From contig NZ_CVSK01000048.1 of the NCBI RefSeq assembly GCF_001180025.1, forward strand, positions 1 through 64,000: DNA of 64,000 bases, read 5' to 3'. The notes beneath the pieces were generated by a model. That model did no database searches. It was not told where the DNA came from and was given only the letters and a program-made list of their open reading frames with translations. Numbering within the stretch: position 1 is the stretch's first letter; every line of letters begins with the position of its first letter. Below are positions 27,332 through 37,546 of the stretch, in pieces. A program made the translations under genes and the position numbers. The stretch comes from Candidatus Pelagibacter communis. GTDB lineage: Bacteria; Pseudomonadota; Alphaproteobacteria; Pelagibacterales; Pelagibacteraceae.

Positions 27332-28078
27332 ATGTATATTCTAGGTGATATTGGTAATACGGAAACAAAATTATGTATTGTTTCTAAAAATAATAAAATT
27401 TCAAAAAAAATTACTTTTTTATCAAAATCTATAAACAACAAGCAGCTTAATATTTTATTTAAAAAAAATAAAATTCAATTAAATAAAATTGAAAAAATAT
27501 TATTTTGTAGTGTCGTTCCAAAAACATTTTCTATAATTAATAAATTTTTATCGAAAAAAGTTAAACTAAAATGCTATGAGGTTAAAAAATTAAAATTAAA
27601 ATCACTTATAAAAATCAATGTAGATTATAAACAGGTAGGCTCAGATAGAATTACTAATGCTATAAGTTTAATGAATAACAAAAATAATTTTATAATTTTA
27701 GATTTTGGTACAGCAACAACTTTCGATGTAATTATTAGAAATACTTATTTTGGAGGAATTATTGCCCCGGGTGTGAGATTATCTCTTAATACCTTGTCTG
27801 ACAAAGCAACTTTGATTCCAAAAATAGATTTAAAAAAGATTAATAAAGTGATTGGCAAAAATACAATCTCTGCTGTTAGATCAGGCTTTTTTTGGGGTTA
27901 TGCGGGTTTAATTGACAATATTATTAATTTAATTAAGAAGGAAACTGGAAAATCTTTTAAAGTAATTATTACTGGTGGATTTTCAGATTTATTTAAAAAC
28001 TCAATAAAAACGAAAGCAAGTCACAACCAAGATATTACAATTAAAGGCTTAATAAAGATTTCAAAGTTAATTAAATAA
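27332..28078 (+). CDS. coaX: Type III pantothenate kinase
   Basis: CoaX phosphorylates pantothenate, the first step of coenzyme A synthesis, and belongs to the ASKHA fold superfamily. The phosphate-binding DxGNT motif is at residues 6-10 (DIGNT), GSDR is near 109, and DFGTATTFD is near 127-135 with the adjacent GGIIAPG loop. The length of 248 residues is typical. It lies between birA (3-bp gap) and the RNase J gene (1-bp gap), the same neighbourhood as in many alphaproteobacteria. Confidence 0.93.
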   Translation: MYILGDIGNTETKLCIVSKNNKISKKITFLSKSINNKQLNILFKKNKIQLNKIEKILFCSVVPKTFSIINKFLSKKVKLKCYEVKKLKLKSLIKINVDYKQVGSDRITNAISLMNNKNNFIILDFGTATTFDVIIRNTYFGGIIAPGVRLSLNTLSDKATLIPKIDLKKINKVIGKNTISAVRSGFFWGYAGLIDNIINLIKKETGKSFKVIITGGFSDLFKNSIKTKASHNQDITIKGLIKISKLIK

Positions 28079-28079
28079 T

Positions 28080-29738
28080 ATGAAAGATGAACTATTATTT
28101 TGTCCATTAGGTGGATCAGGCGAAATAGGCATGAATATGAATTTGTTTGGCTATGGGCAGCATAGTGATCATAAATGGATTATGGTCGACATAGGCGTAA
28201 CATTTGCAGATGATACTATTCCAGGTGTTGATTTAATTTATCCAGATCCTGGGTTTATAGTAGAAAGAAAAGACAATTTATTAGGAATAGTTTTAACACA
28301 CGCACACGAGGATCACATTGGTGCAATTGCTCATCTATGGCCAAAATTACAATGTAAAATTTTTGCAACTCCTTTTACAGCTGTATTAATTCGAGAAAAA
28401 TTTAGAGAAAAACAAATCGATATAACTAATGATTTACAGATTGTTGAGTTAAATGGAAAGGTTTCTCTGGATCCATTTGAAATTGAATACATTACTTTAA
28501 CGCATTCTATATTAGAACCAAACGGACTTAGAATAAAAACTCCTGCAGGCGTTATTTTGCATACTGGAGATTGGAAGGTAGATCCAAATCCTTTGATTGG
28601 AGACAATATAAACGAAAAAAGATTAAAGGAAATTGGTGAAGAAGGAGTGCTAGCAATGATTTGCGATTCAACAAATGTTTTTAGCGCCGGTAGATCAGGT
28701 TCAGAATTAGATGTAAGAAAAAATATGTTAAACGTTATGTCTCGTTTAAAAAAAAGAATTATCATAACTTCCTTTGCCTCAAATGTAGCAAGAATGGAGA
28801 CAGCTTTTTATTGTGCAGAACAAACAGGAAGACAAATCTCTTTAGTTGGTAGATCAATGCATCGTATTTATAAAGCTGCGCGTCAATGTGGATATTTAAA
28901 AAATACAATTGAGCCAATTGATCCAAGAGAAGCTAAAAATTTTTCAAGAGAAAAAATTGTGTATTTATGTACTGGAAGTCAAGGCGAACCCATGGGTGCA
29001 ATGATGAGAATTTCTAGCTATGTTCATCCAGATGTTTTTATTGAAAAAGGTGATGCTGTCATTTTTTCTTCAAAAATCATACCTGGCAATGAAAAAAAAC
29101 TCTATAAACTTCACAACCAACTTGTAAAGGATGGAATAGAGGTAATATCTGAAGAAACCGAGTTTGTTCATGTTTCTGGGCATCCAAATAGAGAAGATCT
29201 TAAAGAGATGTATCAATGGGTAAAACCTAGATGTGTAATACCTGTACACGGTGAACATAGGCACATGATAGAACACATTAATTTTGCAAAAGAAATGCAA
29301 GTGCCACATCCAGTTCAAGTCGAAAATGGTGATATTGTTAAGTTATATCCAGGTGAAAAACCTGAAGTATATGACAAGGCCCCGAGCGGCAGACTTTATT
29401 TAGATGGTAGTGTAAGCGTTGATCCAGATTCACAATCGATAAAAGATAGAAAAAATTTAAGTGTTAATGGATATCTTGAGGTAACAATAATGATTACACC
29501 TAAAGGTAATATACACAATAACCCTATTCTTTCATTTCGTGGTTTACCTGTAGATGATCGAGATGATTTTGTTTATGGATTAGAAGAGGAAATAGAGAAA
29601 ACCTCTAGAACTTTTAAAATTGGAAGCAAACAACAAGAACACAATCTTATTGACGCATTAAAAATTGCCTGTAGAAAATTTTCAAAAGAGAGAACAGGGA
29701 AAAAACCTTTTACCAATATCAATTTAGTAAGAATTTAA
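28080..29738 (+). CDS. rnj: Ribonuclease J
   Basis: RNase J is a metallo-beta-lactamase/beta-CASP nuclease with 5'-to-3' exonuclease and endonuclease activity in RNA decay and rRNA maturation. The zinc-binding HxHxDH motif is at residues 74-79 (HAHEDH), followed by HTGDWKVD near 160 and the beta-CASP motifs (TGSQGEPMGAM near 300; HVSGH and PVHGEHRH further on). The 552-residue length is standard. The conserved neighbourhood coaX-rnj-DUF1467-proS supports the call. Confidence 0.95.
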   Translation: MKDELLFCPLGGSGEIGMNMNLFGYGQHSDHKWIMVDIGVTFADDTIPGVDLIYPDPGFIVERKDNLLGIVLTHAHEDHIGAIAHLWPKLQCKIFATPFTAVLIREKFREKQIDITNDLQIVELNGKVSLDPFEIEYITLTHSILEPNGLRIKTPAGVILHTGDWKVDPNPLIGDNINEKRLKEIGEEGVLAMICDSTNVFSAGRSGSELDVRKNMLNVMSRLKKRIIITSFASNVARMETAFYCAEQTGRQISLVGRSMHRIYKAARQCGYLKNTIEPIDPREAKNFSREKIVYLCTGSQGEPMGAMMRISSYVHPDVFIEKGDAVIFSSKIIPGNEKKLYKLHNQLVKDGIEVISEETEFVHVSGHPNREDLKEMYQWVKPRCVIPVHGEHRHMIEHINFAKEMQVPHPVQVENGDIVKLYPGEKPEVYDKAPSGRLYLDGSVSVDPDSQSIKDRKNLSVNGYLEVTIMITPKGNIHNNPILSFRGLPVDDRDDFVYGLEEEIEKTSRTFKIGSKQQEHNLIDALKIACRKFSKERTGKKPFTNINLVRI

Positions 29739-29983
29739 TGAGCGCAACAGGCTTAGCTATTATCTATATAATTATATGGTGGATAGTTTTTTTTGCTATT
29801 CTACCTATTGATGTGAATCGAGCAAAGACTGTAAAAATTGAAGGTGAGGATCCTGGCTCACCTGAAAATCCAAAAATGCTGAAAAAATTCCTTTATTGCA
29901 CTGGAATTACCACTGTCATTTTCATAATAATTTACTTATTAATTAAATTTGAATATTTAAATTTAAGAAATATGATTAATTAA
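29738..29983 (+). CDS. DUF1467 family membrane protein
   Basis: The 81-residue product has two hydrophobic segments (about residues 5-24 and 52-71) around a polar loop containing the family-typical EGEDPGSPENPKM. DUF1467 proteins are small alphaproteobacterial inner-membrane proteins that usually sit between the RNase J and proS genes, as here. No function is established that I know of. The start shares a base with the rnj stop. Confidence 0.88.
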   Translation: MSATGLAIIYIIIWWIVFFAILPIDVNRAKTVKIEGEDPGSPENPKMLKKFLYCTGITTVIFIIIYLLIKFEYLNLRNMIN

Positions 29984-29984
29984 G

Positions 29985-31319
29985 ATGTTTTTATCAAATT
30001 CATTTATACCAATATTAAAAAATAATCCTTCGGAAGCAAAAATTAAATCTCATCAATTGATGTTGAGAGTAGGAATGATCAAGCAAGCCTCAGCAGGAAT
30101 TTATTCATGGTTACCTTTAGGTTTTAAGGTAATGAAAAAAATAGAAGACATTGTCAGACAAGAACAAAACAAAATTGGAGCTCAAGAAATATTAATGCCA
30201 ACAATTCAATCCAGTGAAATTTGGAAAGAAAGTGGTCGTTATGACGATTATGGTGAAGAGATGTTAAGAATAACCGACCGTCAAAATAGAGAAATGTTAT
30301 ATGGACCAACCAATGAGGAACAAGTTACTGAAATTTTTAGATCTTCAATAAAATCTTATAAATCACTCCCACAACTTATGTATCATATTCAATGGAAGTT
30401 CAGAGATGAAATTAGACCTAGATTTGGAATTATGCGTGGTAGAGAGTTTTATATGAAAGATGCTTATTCATTTGATGTATCAGATGAAGAAGCTTTTTAT
30501 TCTTATAATAAATTCTTTCTTTCTTATTTAAGAACATTTAAAAGATTATCTTTGACAGCAATACCTATGGCTGCTGACACAGGACCTATAGGTGGAAATT
30601 TATCTCATGAATTTATTATTCTTGCAGATACAGGTGAAAGTAAAATTTTCACTGACAAAAGAATATTTGATCTTGATACTGCTGATACTCAACTAGAAAA
30701 AACATCGTTGGAAAATATGAGAAAAAAATATGAACAGTTTTATGCTGTAACTGATGAAAAGTTTAATAAAGAAGATTTTGAAAAAATTGTTTCTAAGGAA
30801 AATCAATTGATTACAAAAGGTATCGAGGTAGGTCATATATTTTATTTTGGTGACAAGTATTCAAAACCAATGGGGGCATCAGTTGATTTACCAGGGGGGA
30901 AGAAAGATTTTGTTAAAATGGGCTCTTATGGAATTGGTGTGTCAAGGTTAGTAGGGGCTATAATTGAAGCAAAATATGATGACAAAAATGAAATCATGAA
31001 ATGGCCATTGTGTGTTGCTCCTTATGACATTGCTTTAATACCCATGATAAATAAAAATGACACCTCAGCTTTAGATAAAGCAAATAATATCAATATAGAA
31101 TTAATCAAAAATAATATTGATGCAATCATTGATGATACAGATGAAAATTTTTCATCTAAAATTAAAAAAATGAATTTAATTGGAGCCCCGTATCAAATCA
31201 TTATTGGTAAGAAAAGCGAAGGTGATTTATTAGAGTTTAAAGAAGCTGGTGAAGAAACTCAAAATTTACCACTAGGTAAAATTATAGAAATTATAACTAA
31301 ACGAAAAAATTCAATTTGA
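29985..31319 (+). CDS. proS: Prolyl-tRNA synthetase, short alphaproteobacterial type
   Basis: This class II synthetase charges tRNA-Pro. Class II motif 2 is visible in the QWKFRDEIRPRFGIMRGREF segment (around residues 130-150) and motif 3 near GSYGIGVSRLVGAI (around 309-322). At 444 residues it lacks the large editing insertion of the enterobacterial enzyme, as is common in alphaproteobacteria. The C-terminal anticodon-binding domain is present. Its stop overlaps the lolC start. Confidence 0.96.
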   Translation: MFLSNSFIPILKNNPSEAKIKSHQLMLRVGMIKQASAGIYSWLPLGFKVMKKIEDIVRQEQNKIGAQEILMPTIQSSEIWKESGRYDDYGEEMLRITDRQNREMLYGPTNEEQVTEIFRSSIKSYKSLPQLMYHIQWKFRDEIRPRFGIMRGREFYMKDAYSFDVSDEEAFYSYNKFFLSYLRTFKRLSLTAIPMAADTGPIGGNLSHEFIILADTGESKIFTDKRIFDLDTADTQLEKTSLENMRKKYEQFYAVTDEKFNKEDFEKIVSKENQLITKGIEVGHIFYFGDKYSKPMGASVDLPGGKKDFVKMGSYGIGVSRLVGAIIEAKYDDKNEIMKWPLCVAPYDIALIPMINKNDTSALDKANNINIELIKNNIDAIIDDTDENFSSKIKKMNLIGAPYQIIIGKKSEGDLLEFKEAGEETQNLPLGKIIEIITKRKNSI

Positions 31320-32527
31320 TTTCTACTTTAGAAAAAGAAATTACTTTTAGATTTTTAAAAACCAGAAAAAAAGATGGTTTTTTGAATGTTATATCAATTT
31401 TTTCTTTTATTGGCATAAGTCTCGGTGTTGCAGTTCTTATCATCGTAATGTCAGTCATGAATGGATTTAGAACTGAATTAATTGAAAAGATAGTTGGCTT
31501 TAATGCTCATGCAGTTGTCAAACCCTACGATAAACCGTTAGCTTCATTATCAGATAAAGATTTTGCTAAAGGTGTTTTGTCAAATGACGGAGAAGCAGTT
31601 ATTTTTCACAAGAATGGCACTAAAGGAGTTTTGCTAAAAGGTTATTTGGAAAAAGATTTTAATGATCTGGAAATTTCAAATAATGATAGTTTTTTTGGTT
31701 CAAAAAATTTAAATGAAAATACCATTTCTATTGGTAGAGATTTAAGTAATATATTAGGATTAGATATTGGAGATGAGGTTTCAATTACTTCACCCTCAGG
31801 AGTTCAAACGTTAGTTGGGTCTTTACCAAAGCAAAAATTATTTCTTATAACTTCAATATTTGAAAGCGGATTATCTGAATATGATGAAAATATTGCTTAT
31901 ATTAATTTAAACACTTTAGAAGATTTTTTTGACAAAAATAAAAATCATAGATTTACCGAGTATTATTTTAAAGATCCAAAAAATATAGAAAATTATAAAG
32001 CAAAACTGATGAAACTATACCCTGATGCATTTGTATATACATGGGCTGATATGAATAGTTCATTATTTTCAGCACTGAAAGTTGAGAGAAATGTGATGTT
32101 TATTATTTTATCTTTAATTATTATTGTCGCTGCTTTTAATATAATTTCAGGTTTAACAATTTTAGTTAAAAATAAAACTCGAGATATTGCAATTTTAAAA
32201 TCTATTGGAGTTTTAAATAAATCTATAATTAAAATTTTTTTTCTTGTTGGTGTTACAATTGGAACTTCAGCAACAATTTTTGGAATATTTTTAGGTGTAA
32301 CATTCTCAATTTATGTAGAAAACATTAGACAATTTTTAAGCTCTACTTTTAATATTAGTTTATTTCCAGAGGAAATATATTTTTTAAGCAAGATGCCCTC
32401 AGAAATAAATATTAATTCTATATTAATTATAACAATCTGTTCGATATTAATAACAATAGTAGTTTCTATATTTCCAGCGCTCAAATCTGCAAATATGGAT
32501 CCTATAAAATCACTGAAGTATGAATAA
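31316..32527 (+). CDS. lolC: Lipoprotein-releasing ABC transporter permease (LolC/LolE type)
   Basis: This inner-membrane permease works with LolD to extract outer-membrane lipoproteins and pass them to the periplasmic carrier LolA. The 403-residue protein has one N-terminal helix (around residues 25-48, with ISLGVAVLIIVMSVMNGFR), a large periplasmic domain, and three C-terminal helices (about 260-285, 305-335, 370-395), the MacB/FtsX topology. The most suitable start is TTG at 31316, which overlaps the proS stop by 4 bp. Only one permease gene is present, as in alphaproteobacteria generally. Confidence 0.93.
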   Translation: MISTLEKEITFRFLKTRKKDGFLNVISIFSFIGISLGVAVLIIVMSVMNGFRTELIEKIVGFNAHAVVKPYDKPLASLSDKDFAKGVLSNDGEAVIFHKNGTKGVLLKGYLEKDFNDLEISNNDSFFGSKNLNENTISIGRDLSNILGLDIGDEVSITSPSGVQTLVGSLPKQKLFLITSIFESGLSEYDENIAYINLNTLEDFFDKNKNHRFTEYYFKDPKNIENYKAKLMKLYPDAFVYTWADMNSSLFSALKVERNVMFIILSLIIIVAAFNIISGLTILVKNKTRDIAILKSIGVLNKSIIKIFFLVGVTIGTSATIFGIFLGVTFSIYVENIRQFLSSTFNISLFPEEIYFLSKMPSEININSILIITICSILITIVVSIFPALKSANMDPIKSLKYE

Positions 32528-33197
32528 TTTTTTAGAATTAAATAATATAAGTAAAAGTTTTACTACAGAAAAAAAAATTAATGTATTAAGAGGTCTATCT
32601 AGAAAATTTAGGTTAGGTAAAACATACGCAATAATGGGACCTTCTGGTTCCGGAAAATCAACTTTACTTAATTTAATTTCGTTAATTGATAAACCAACAT
32701 CTGGTACAATTAAGTTTGATAATCTTGAGATTAATTTTAATCAAAATGAAAAAAATGATTTAATTAGAGCTAAAAAACTAGGCATCGTTTACCAAGAAAA
32801 TAATCTTCTTGCTGATTTTACAGCACTGGAAAACGTTTATTTTGCCTCTTTATCTCTTAATAACGATAAAAAATTAGCATTATCTAAAGCTGTAAAATTA
32901 TTAAAAAAAGTTGGACTTTCAAATAGATTAAATCATTTCCCCTCTCAACTTTCTGGAGGTGAATGTCAAAGAGTTGCAATAGCAAGAGCGATTATTAATG
33001 ATCCTCAAATTATTTTAGCTGATGAGCCAACTGGTAGTTTAGACATGAATACAGCTAAAGATATTTTTAAACTTTTAAACAAACAAAAAAGATCAGACAG
33101 AATAATTATATTTGCAACTCATAATAGATTTTTTGCAAAAAAAGCAGATTATCTATTGGAGATGAGAGATGGTAGTATAAAATCATCTAATGTCTGA
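32520..33197 (+). CDS. lolD: Lipoprotein-releasing ABC transporter ATPase LolD
   Basis: LolD supplies ATP hydrolysis for lipoprotein release. Walker A GPSGSGKST is at residues 40-48, the ABC signature LSGGECQRVAIARA is around 143-156 and Walker B IILADEPTGSLD around 162-173. The signature has GGEC in place of the usual GGEQ. The 225-residue length is normal. It overlaps lolC by 8 bp and dnaE by 8 bp. Confidence 0.95.
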   Translation: MNNFLELNNISKSFTTEKKINVLRGLSRKFRLGKTYAIMGPSGSGKSTLLNLISLIDKPTSGTIKFDNLEINFNQNEKNDLIRAKKLGIVYQENNLLADFTALENVYFASLSLNNDKKLALSKAVKLLKKVGLSNRLNHFPSQLSGGECQRVAIARAIINDPQIILADEPTGSLDMNTAKDIFKLLNKQKRSDRIIIFATHNRFFAKKADYLLEMRDGSIKSSNV

Positions 33198-36100
33198 GTC
33201 TGTCTTACAAAATTTTAATCATTTAAAAATACATACACAATATTCAATTTGCGAAGGAGCGGCTAGAATTGATGATTTGCAAGAATATTCTAAGAAAAAT
33301 AAAATAAAATCCCTAGGTTTGTGTGATACCTCAAATTTATTTGGTGCACTAGAATTTGCTGAAAAGATCTCAAAGTCTGGTGCTCAGCCAATAATTGGAA
33401 CTCAAATTAATTTTAAAACTGGAGAAACAACAGGTTTACTTCCATTGTTTGCTCTAAATGAAGTTGGATATAAAAATATAATAGAACTTTCATCTTTATC
33501 GTATTTGGAAAACGATGAATTGTCAGATCCGCATGTAGATTTTGAATTATTATTAAGCCATTCCAAAGGTGTTGCTGTATTTTCAGGAACTGTTTTTGGT
33601 TTATTTGGTAAATTATTTGATAAAGGAAAGTTTAGTGAAATTGATGAGCTTTATAATAAAATTAAAAATGCTTTTGTTGACAGATTTTACATAGAGATTC
33701 AAAGACATAATGACCAAAATGAAATCGGATTTGAAAAATTTAATTTAAAAAAATCTTTAGATTTAGAAATACCTATTATTGCAACTAATGAAGTTTTTTA
33801 TTTAGATAAAGAAATGCACGAAGCTCATGATGCTTTAATTTGTATTGGCAACAAGACATACGTAAATGAAAAAAACAGATTAAGATTTACTGACCAACAT
33901 TATTTAAAAACTAACTCAGAGATGTCTGAATTATTTGCTGACTTACCTGAAGCTTTAGAAAATAATTATAATTTTCCATTAAGATGTAGTTATAGACCGT
34001 TATTTTCTAACCCAATATTGCCCAATATTAGCAGTGACAAAGATGGAAATGCGGATGAAATTTTAAAAAAAGATTCCATTGAAGGATTAAAAGTCAAATT
34101 CAATAAGATCTTTAATTTAAGTAATGAAAATTTAGAAAGTAACAATTCTTACAAAGAGTATAAGAACAGGCTTAATCATGAACTTTCTATTATTATAGAA
34201 ATGAAATATTCTAGTTATTTTCTTATAGTTGCTGACTATATTAAATGGGCAAAAAATAATGATATCCCGGTAGGTCCTGGAAGAGGCTCAGGCGCTGGTT
34301 CATTAGTAGCTTGGTGTTTATCAATTACAGATGTAGATCCAATAAAATTTAACCTCATTTTTGAAAGATTTTTAAATCCAGATAGAATTTCAATGCCTGA
34401 TTTTGATATAGATTTTTGTGAGGATAAAAGAGATCAAGTTTTTGAGTATCTAACTACAAAATATAAAGACAGTGTAGCTCACATTATAACATTTGGTAAA
34501 TTAAAAGCACGAATGGTAATTAGAGATGTTGGAAGAGTTTTGGGATTAGCATATGGATTTGTTGACAGCATATCTAAGATGATACCTTTTGATCCTTCTA
34601 GACCGCAAAATTTAACACAGTGCATTGCTGGTGAGCCAAGATTACAAAAACTCATAAATGATGATCCAAGAGTAAAGAAACTTACTGATCTCTCATTAAA
34701 ATTAGAAGGTCTAAATAGAAATGTTGCTACACATGCCGCTGGAGTAGTAATAGCAGATAAAAAACTTACCGAAGTTGTTCCTTTATACAAAGATGTTTCT
34801 GCAGATTTATTATTACCATCTACTCAATTCGATATGTACTCAGCAGAAAATGCAGGTCTAGTAAAATTTGATTTTTTGGGCTTAAAAACACTTACCGTAA
34901 TTAACAACACACAAAAACTTGTAAGAAAAAAAATTAAAGATTTTGATATAGAAAAAATAAATTACGAAGATCAAAAAGTTTTCGATTTAATGTCAACTGG
35001 TAAAACAGTTGGCTTATTCCAAATTGAAAGTGCTGGTATGAGAGAAGCCTTAATTCAAATGAAGCCAAATCATATTGAAGATATTATTGCTTTAGTTGCT
35101 CTATACAGACCAGGACCAATGAGCAATATTCCAACATATAATGACTGTAAACATGGGAAACAAAAACCAGATTATTTACACCCACTTCTAGAAGATATTT
35201 TAAAACCAACTTATGGTGTAATTATTTATCAAGAACAGGTAATGCAGATTGCACAAAAATTATCAGGATTTACAGCAGGACAAGCAGATCTTTTGAGAAG
35301 AGCAATGGGTAAAAAGAAAAGAGCAGAACTTGAAAAACAGAAACAAGGTTTTATTGCTGGAGCTGTTAAAAATGGAATAGCAAAAGATGTAGCTGCTGGA
35401 ATTTTTTTAAAAATCGAACCATTTGCAGAATATGGCTTCAATAAAAGTCACGCTGCAGCATATGCAATTATTTCTTACCAAACTGCGTTTTTAAAAACAT
35501 ATTATCCAAAAGAGTTTATTGCCGCATCAATGACTATGGATATATCTAACCAAAATAAGTTAAGTGAATTTTACGAAGAATTAAAAAGATTAAATGTTGA
35601 AGTTGTTCGTCCTGATATAAATGAATGTTTTGAAGATTTTAGAACTATAGATAACAAATTTTATTATGCTTTAGGTGGTATTAAAGCTGTAGGTTTTGAG
35701 GCAATATCAAACATAGTTGAAGAAAGAACTTTAAATGGAAAATTCTTATCTATTCATGATTTTATAAATAGGGTAAATCCAAAAGATATAAACAAACTTC
35801 AATTAGAAGGTTTAGTTAAAGCAGGTGCTTTTGATAAAATAAATACAAATAGACAAGCTTTGTTTGATTCAATTCCAACTTTAATAGCTAAAAGTAAAAA
35901 TATATTTGATAACAAATCTGTTAATCAGATTGATTTATTCTCAGATGACGAAAATGACCAAGATGATATTTTGACTAAATCTGAAGATTGGAAATTTGAG
36001 GAAAGATTATCAAAAGAATTTGAAGCAGTAGGTTTCTTTATTTCAGACCATCCGTTAAATCAATTTACAGAAATTTTTAGTGATTATAAAATAATAGATT

Positions 36101-36606
36101 ATTCAAGTTTTATCTCAAAAGAGTATTTAAAAGATTCTAATATTGCTGCTACATTGTTAAAAGTTCAAGAGAGAAAAACTGCAAAAGGAAATTCTTATGC
36201 TGTTTTAAAATTAACTGATTTATCAAGTGTGTTTGAACTTTTTATTTTCTCTGACGTTTTAGAATTAAATAGAGAAATTTTGAAAGAGGGTAGTTCTCTT
36301 ATTTTGACATTATTTAAAAATGTTTCTAATGATGAAAATCGACTAACAAGAATTAATGTTCAAAAAATAGCTTCACTTAAAGATTTATTTAATAGCCCTA
36401 TAAACGAAGTCTCATTTGATCTTAGTTCTGACGAACAAATTGAAAAAATATCTAAAATTTTGCAAGATGTAGGAAATACTGTTGTAAATATTAATTTAGT
36501 TAAAGGAGATAATATCATTCAATTCAGATTGAAAAATCCACGTAAATTAGATCGTAAATCGTTAAATCTCCTAAGAAATCAAGAAATTAAGGCAATAATT
36601 AACTAA
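33190..36606 (+). CDS. dnaE: DNA polymerase III alpha subunit
   Basis: DnaE is the replicative DNA polymerase. The 1138-residue protein has an N-terminal PHP domain (starting HLKIHTQYSICEG), the C-family polymerase core with GPGRGSGAGSLVAW (around residues 359-372), catalytic aspartates D404 and D406 in PDFDIDF, and helix-hairpin-helix and OB-fold regions towards the C-terminus (LKVQERKTAKGNSYAVLKL near 990). The length and domain order match the proteobacterial enzyme. It is the last gene of a plus-strand run beginning at nuoA, and 130 bp separate it from rpsB. Confidence 0.97.
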   Translation: MSESVLQNFNHLKIHTQYSICEGAARIDDLQEYSKKNKIKSLGLCDTSNLFGALEFAEKISKSGAQPIIGTQINFKTGETTGLLPLFALNEVGYKNIIELSSLSYLENDELSDPHVDFELLLSHSKGVAVFSGTVFGLFGKLFDKGKFSEIDELYNKIKNAFVDRFYIEIQRHNDQNEIGFEKFNLKKSLDLEIPIIATNEVFYLDKEMHEAHDALICIGNKTYVNEKNRLRFTDQHYLKTNSEMSELFADLPEALENNYNFPLRCSYRPLFSNPILPNISSDKDGNADEILKKDSIEGLKVKFNKIFNLSNENLESNNSYKEYKNRLNHELSIIIEMKYSSYFLIVADYIKWAKNNDIPVGPGRGSGAGSLVAWCLSITDVDPIKFNLIFERFLNPDRISMPDFDIDFCEDKRDQVFEYLTTKYKDSVAHIITFGKLKARMVIRDVGRVLGLAYGFVDSISKMIPFDPSRPQNLTQCIAGEPRLQKLINDDPRVKKLTDLSLKLEGLNRNVATHAAGVVIADKKLTEVVPLYKDVSADLLLPSTQFDMYSAENAGLVKFDFLGLKTLTVINNTQKLVRKKIKDFDIEKINYEDQKVFDLMSTGKTVGLFQIESAGMREALIQMKPNHIEDIIALVALYRPGPMSNIPTYNDCKHGKQKPDYLHPLLEDILKPTYGVIIYQEQVMQIAQKLSGFTAGQADLLRRAMGKKKRAELEKQKQGFIAGAVKNGIAKDVAAGIFLKIEPFAEYGFNKSHAAAYAIISYQTAFLKTYYPKEFIAASMTMDISNQNKLSEFYEELKRLNVEVVRPDINECFEDFRTIDNKFYYALGGIKAVGFEAISNIVEERTLNGKFLSIHDFINRVNPKDINKLQLEGLVKAGAFDKINTNRQALFDSIPTLIAKSKNIFDNKSVNQIDLFSDDENDQDDILTKSEDWKFEERLSKEFEAVGFFISDHPLNQFTEIFSDYKIIDYSSFISKEYLKDSNIAATLLKVQERKTAKGNSYAVLKLTDLSSVFELFIFSDVLELNREILKEGSSLILTLFKNVSNDENRLTRINVQKIASLKDLFNSPINEVSFDLSSDEQIEKISKILQDVGNTVVNINLVKGDNIIQFRLKNPRKLDRKSLNLLRNQEIKAIIN

Positions 36607-36660
36607 ATAATTACTTGTTATATTTAGTAAATATTTGTAAATAATCTTCAAATTAAATTA

Positions 36661-36736
36661 ACACGCACACAGTTTTTGGTTTTATACCTCCGGTCCTTAA
36701 TTGGAAATTACTGTGGTGGCATAACCGGGAATAAAT
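36661..36736 (+). promoter_or_regulatory. Candidate structured mRNA leader of rpsB (possible pseudoknot)
   Basis: The 130-bp gap before rpsB ends in a stretch that is markedly less AT-rich than its flanks and has pairing potential. CACACAG (36666-36672) can pair with CTGTGGTG (36711-36718) with one bulged G, forming seven base pairs. Inside that stem's loop, CCGGT (36690-36694) is exactly complementary to ACCGG (36724-36728), which lies 3' of the stem and runs into the purine-rich GGGA (36727-36730) just before the rpsB ATG. Together this would make a pseudoknot covering the ribosome-binding region, as in known autoregulatory leaders of ribosomal protein genes. The fold is inferred by eye from one sequence. 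Confidence 0.55.
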
Positions 36737-37546
36737 ATGAAAATACCAAACGTTACAATTCAACAATTATTAGAGGCAGGTGTTCATCTTGGACATAAAA
36801 CTTTGAGATGGAATCCAAAAATGAAAAAATATATTTTTGGAAAAAGAGACACAATTCACATTATAGACTTAACTCAAACATTAGAGCTAACTAAATTGGC
36901 TTTAGAAAAAGTTTATCAAACTATTGCAAATAATGGAAAAATTTTATTTGTATCTACAAAAAAACAAGCATCAGAGGCAATAGCAGAAGTTGCTAAAGAA
37001 ACAGACCAATATTTTGTTAACTACAGATGGTTGGGAGGCATGTTAACTAACTGGGGAACAATTTCAAATTCAATAAAGAAATTAAAAAAACTGGAAACTG
37101 ATTTAGTAGCTGAAAATAGAGGTTTTACAAAAAAAGAACTTTTAAAAATGAGTGTTAAAAAAGATAAGCTTCAACGATCTTTAGGTGGAATAGCTGAAAT
37201 GAAAAAGATTCCAGATTTAGTATTTGTTATTGACACAAATTACGAGTCTCTTGCTATTGCTGAATCTTCAAAATTAGGAATACCAATTATTGCTATACTG
37301 GATAGTAATTCAAATCCAGACAATATTGATTATCCAATCCCAGGTAATGATGATGCAAGAAGAGCTATTGATCTTTATTGTAATTTAATCAAAGAAACTA
37401 TCAATAGTGCTAAAAGTTCTGCTACTGTGGAACAGGCAAAAAAAGATAAAGCTAAAGATGAGAGTAAAATAAAAACTGTTCAAGAAGTAGACAGAGAAAA
37501 ATTAGAGAAAAAATTTTCTAAAGTAGGTAAGGAGAAATTAAATTAA
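36737..37546 (+). CDS. rpsB: 30S ribosomal protein S2
   Basis: S2 binds late in 30S assembly. The 269-residue product shows the family signatures [25 protein letters not shown] (around residues 11-35) and the central [13 protein letters not shown]. The last 30 or so residues form a charged Lys/Glu-rich extension. The gene begins the rpsB-tsf-frr cluster and shares one base with the tsf start (TAATG). A structured leader upstream may give autoregulation by S2. Confidence 0.98.
   Translation: MKIPNVTIQQLLEAGVHLGHKTLRWNPKMKKYIFGKRDTIHIIDLTQTLELTKLALEKVYQTIANNGKILFVSTKKQASEAIAEVAKETDQYFVNYRWLGGMLTNWGTISNSIKKLKKLETDLVAENRGFTKKELLKMSVKKDKLQRSLGGIAEMKKIPDLVFVIDTNYESLAIAESSKLGIPIIAILDSNSNPDNIDYPIPGNDDARRAIDLYCNLIKETINSAKSSATVEQAKKDKAKDESKIKTVQEVDREKLEKKFSKVGKEKLN

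Noticed and set aside
28331-28765. Minus-strand ORF of 144 codons
   Set aside because: It is a shadow of the RNase J gene, has no family motifs and no operon context.
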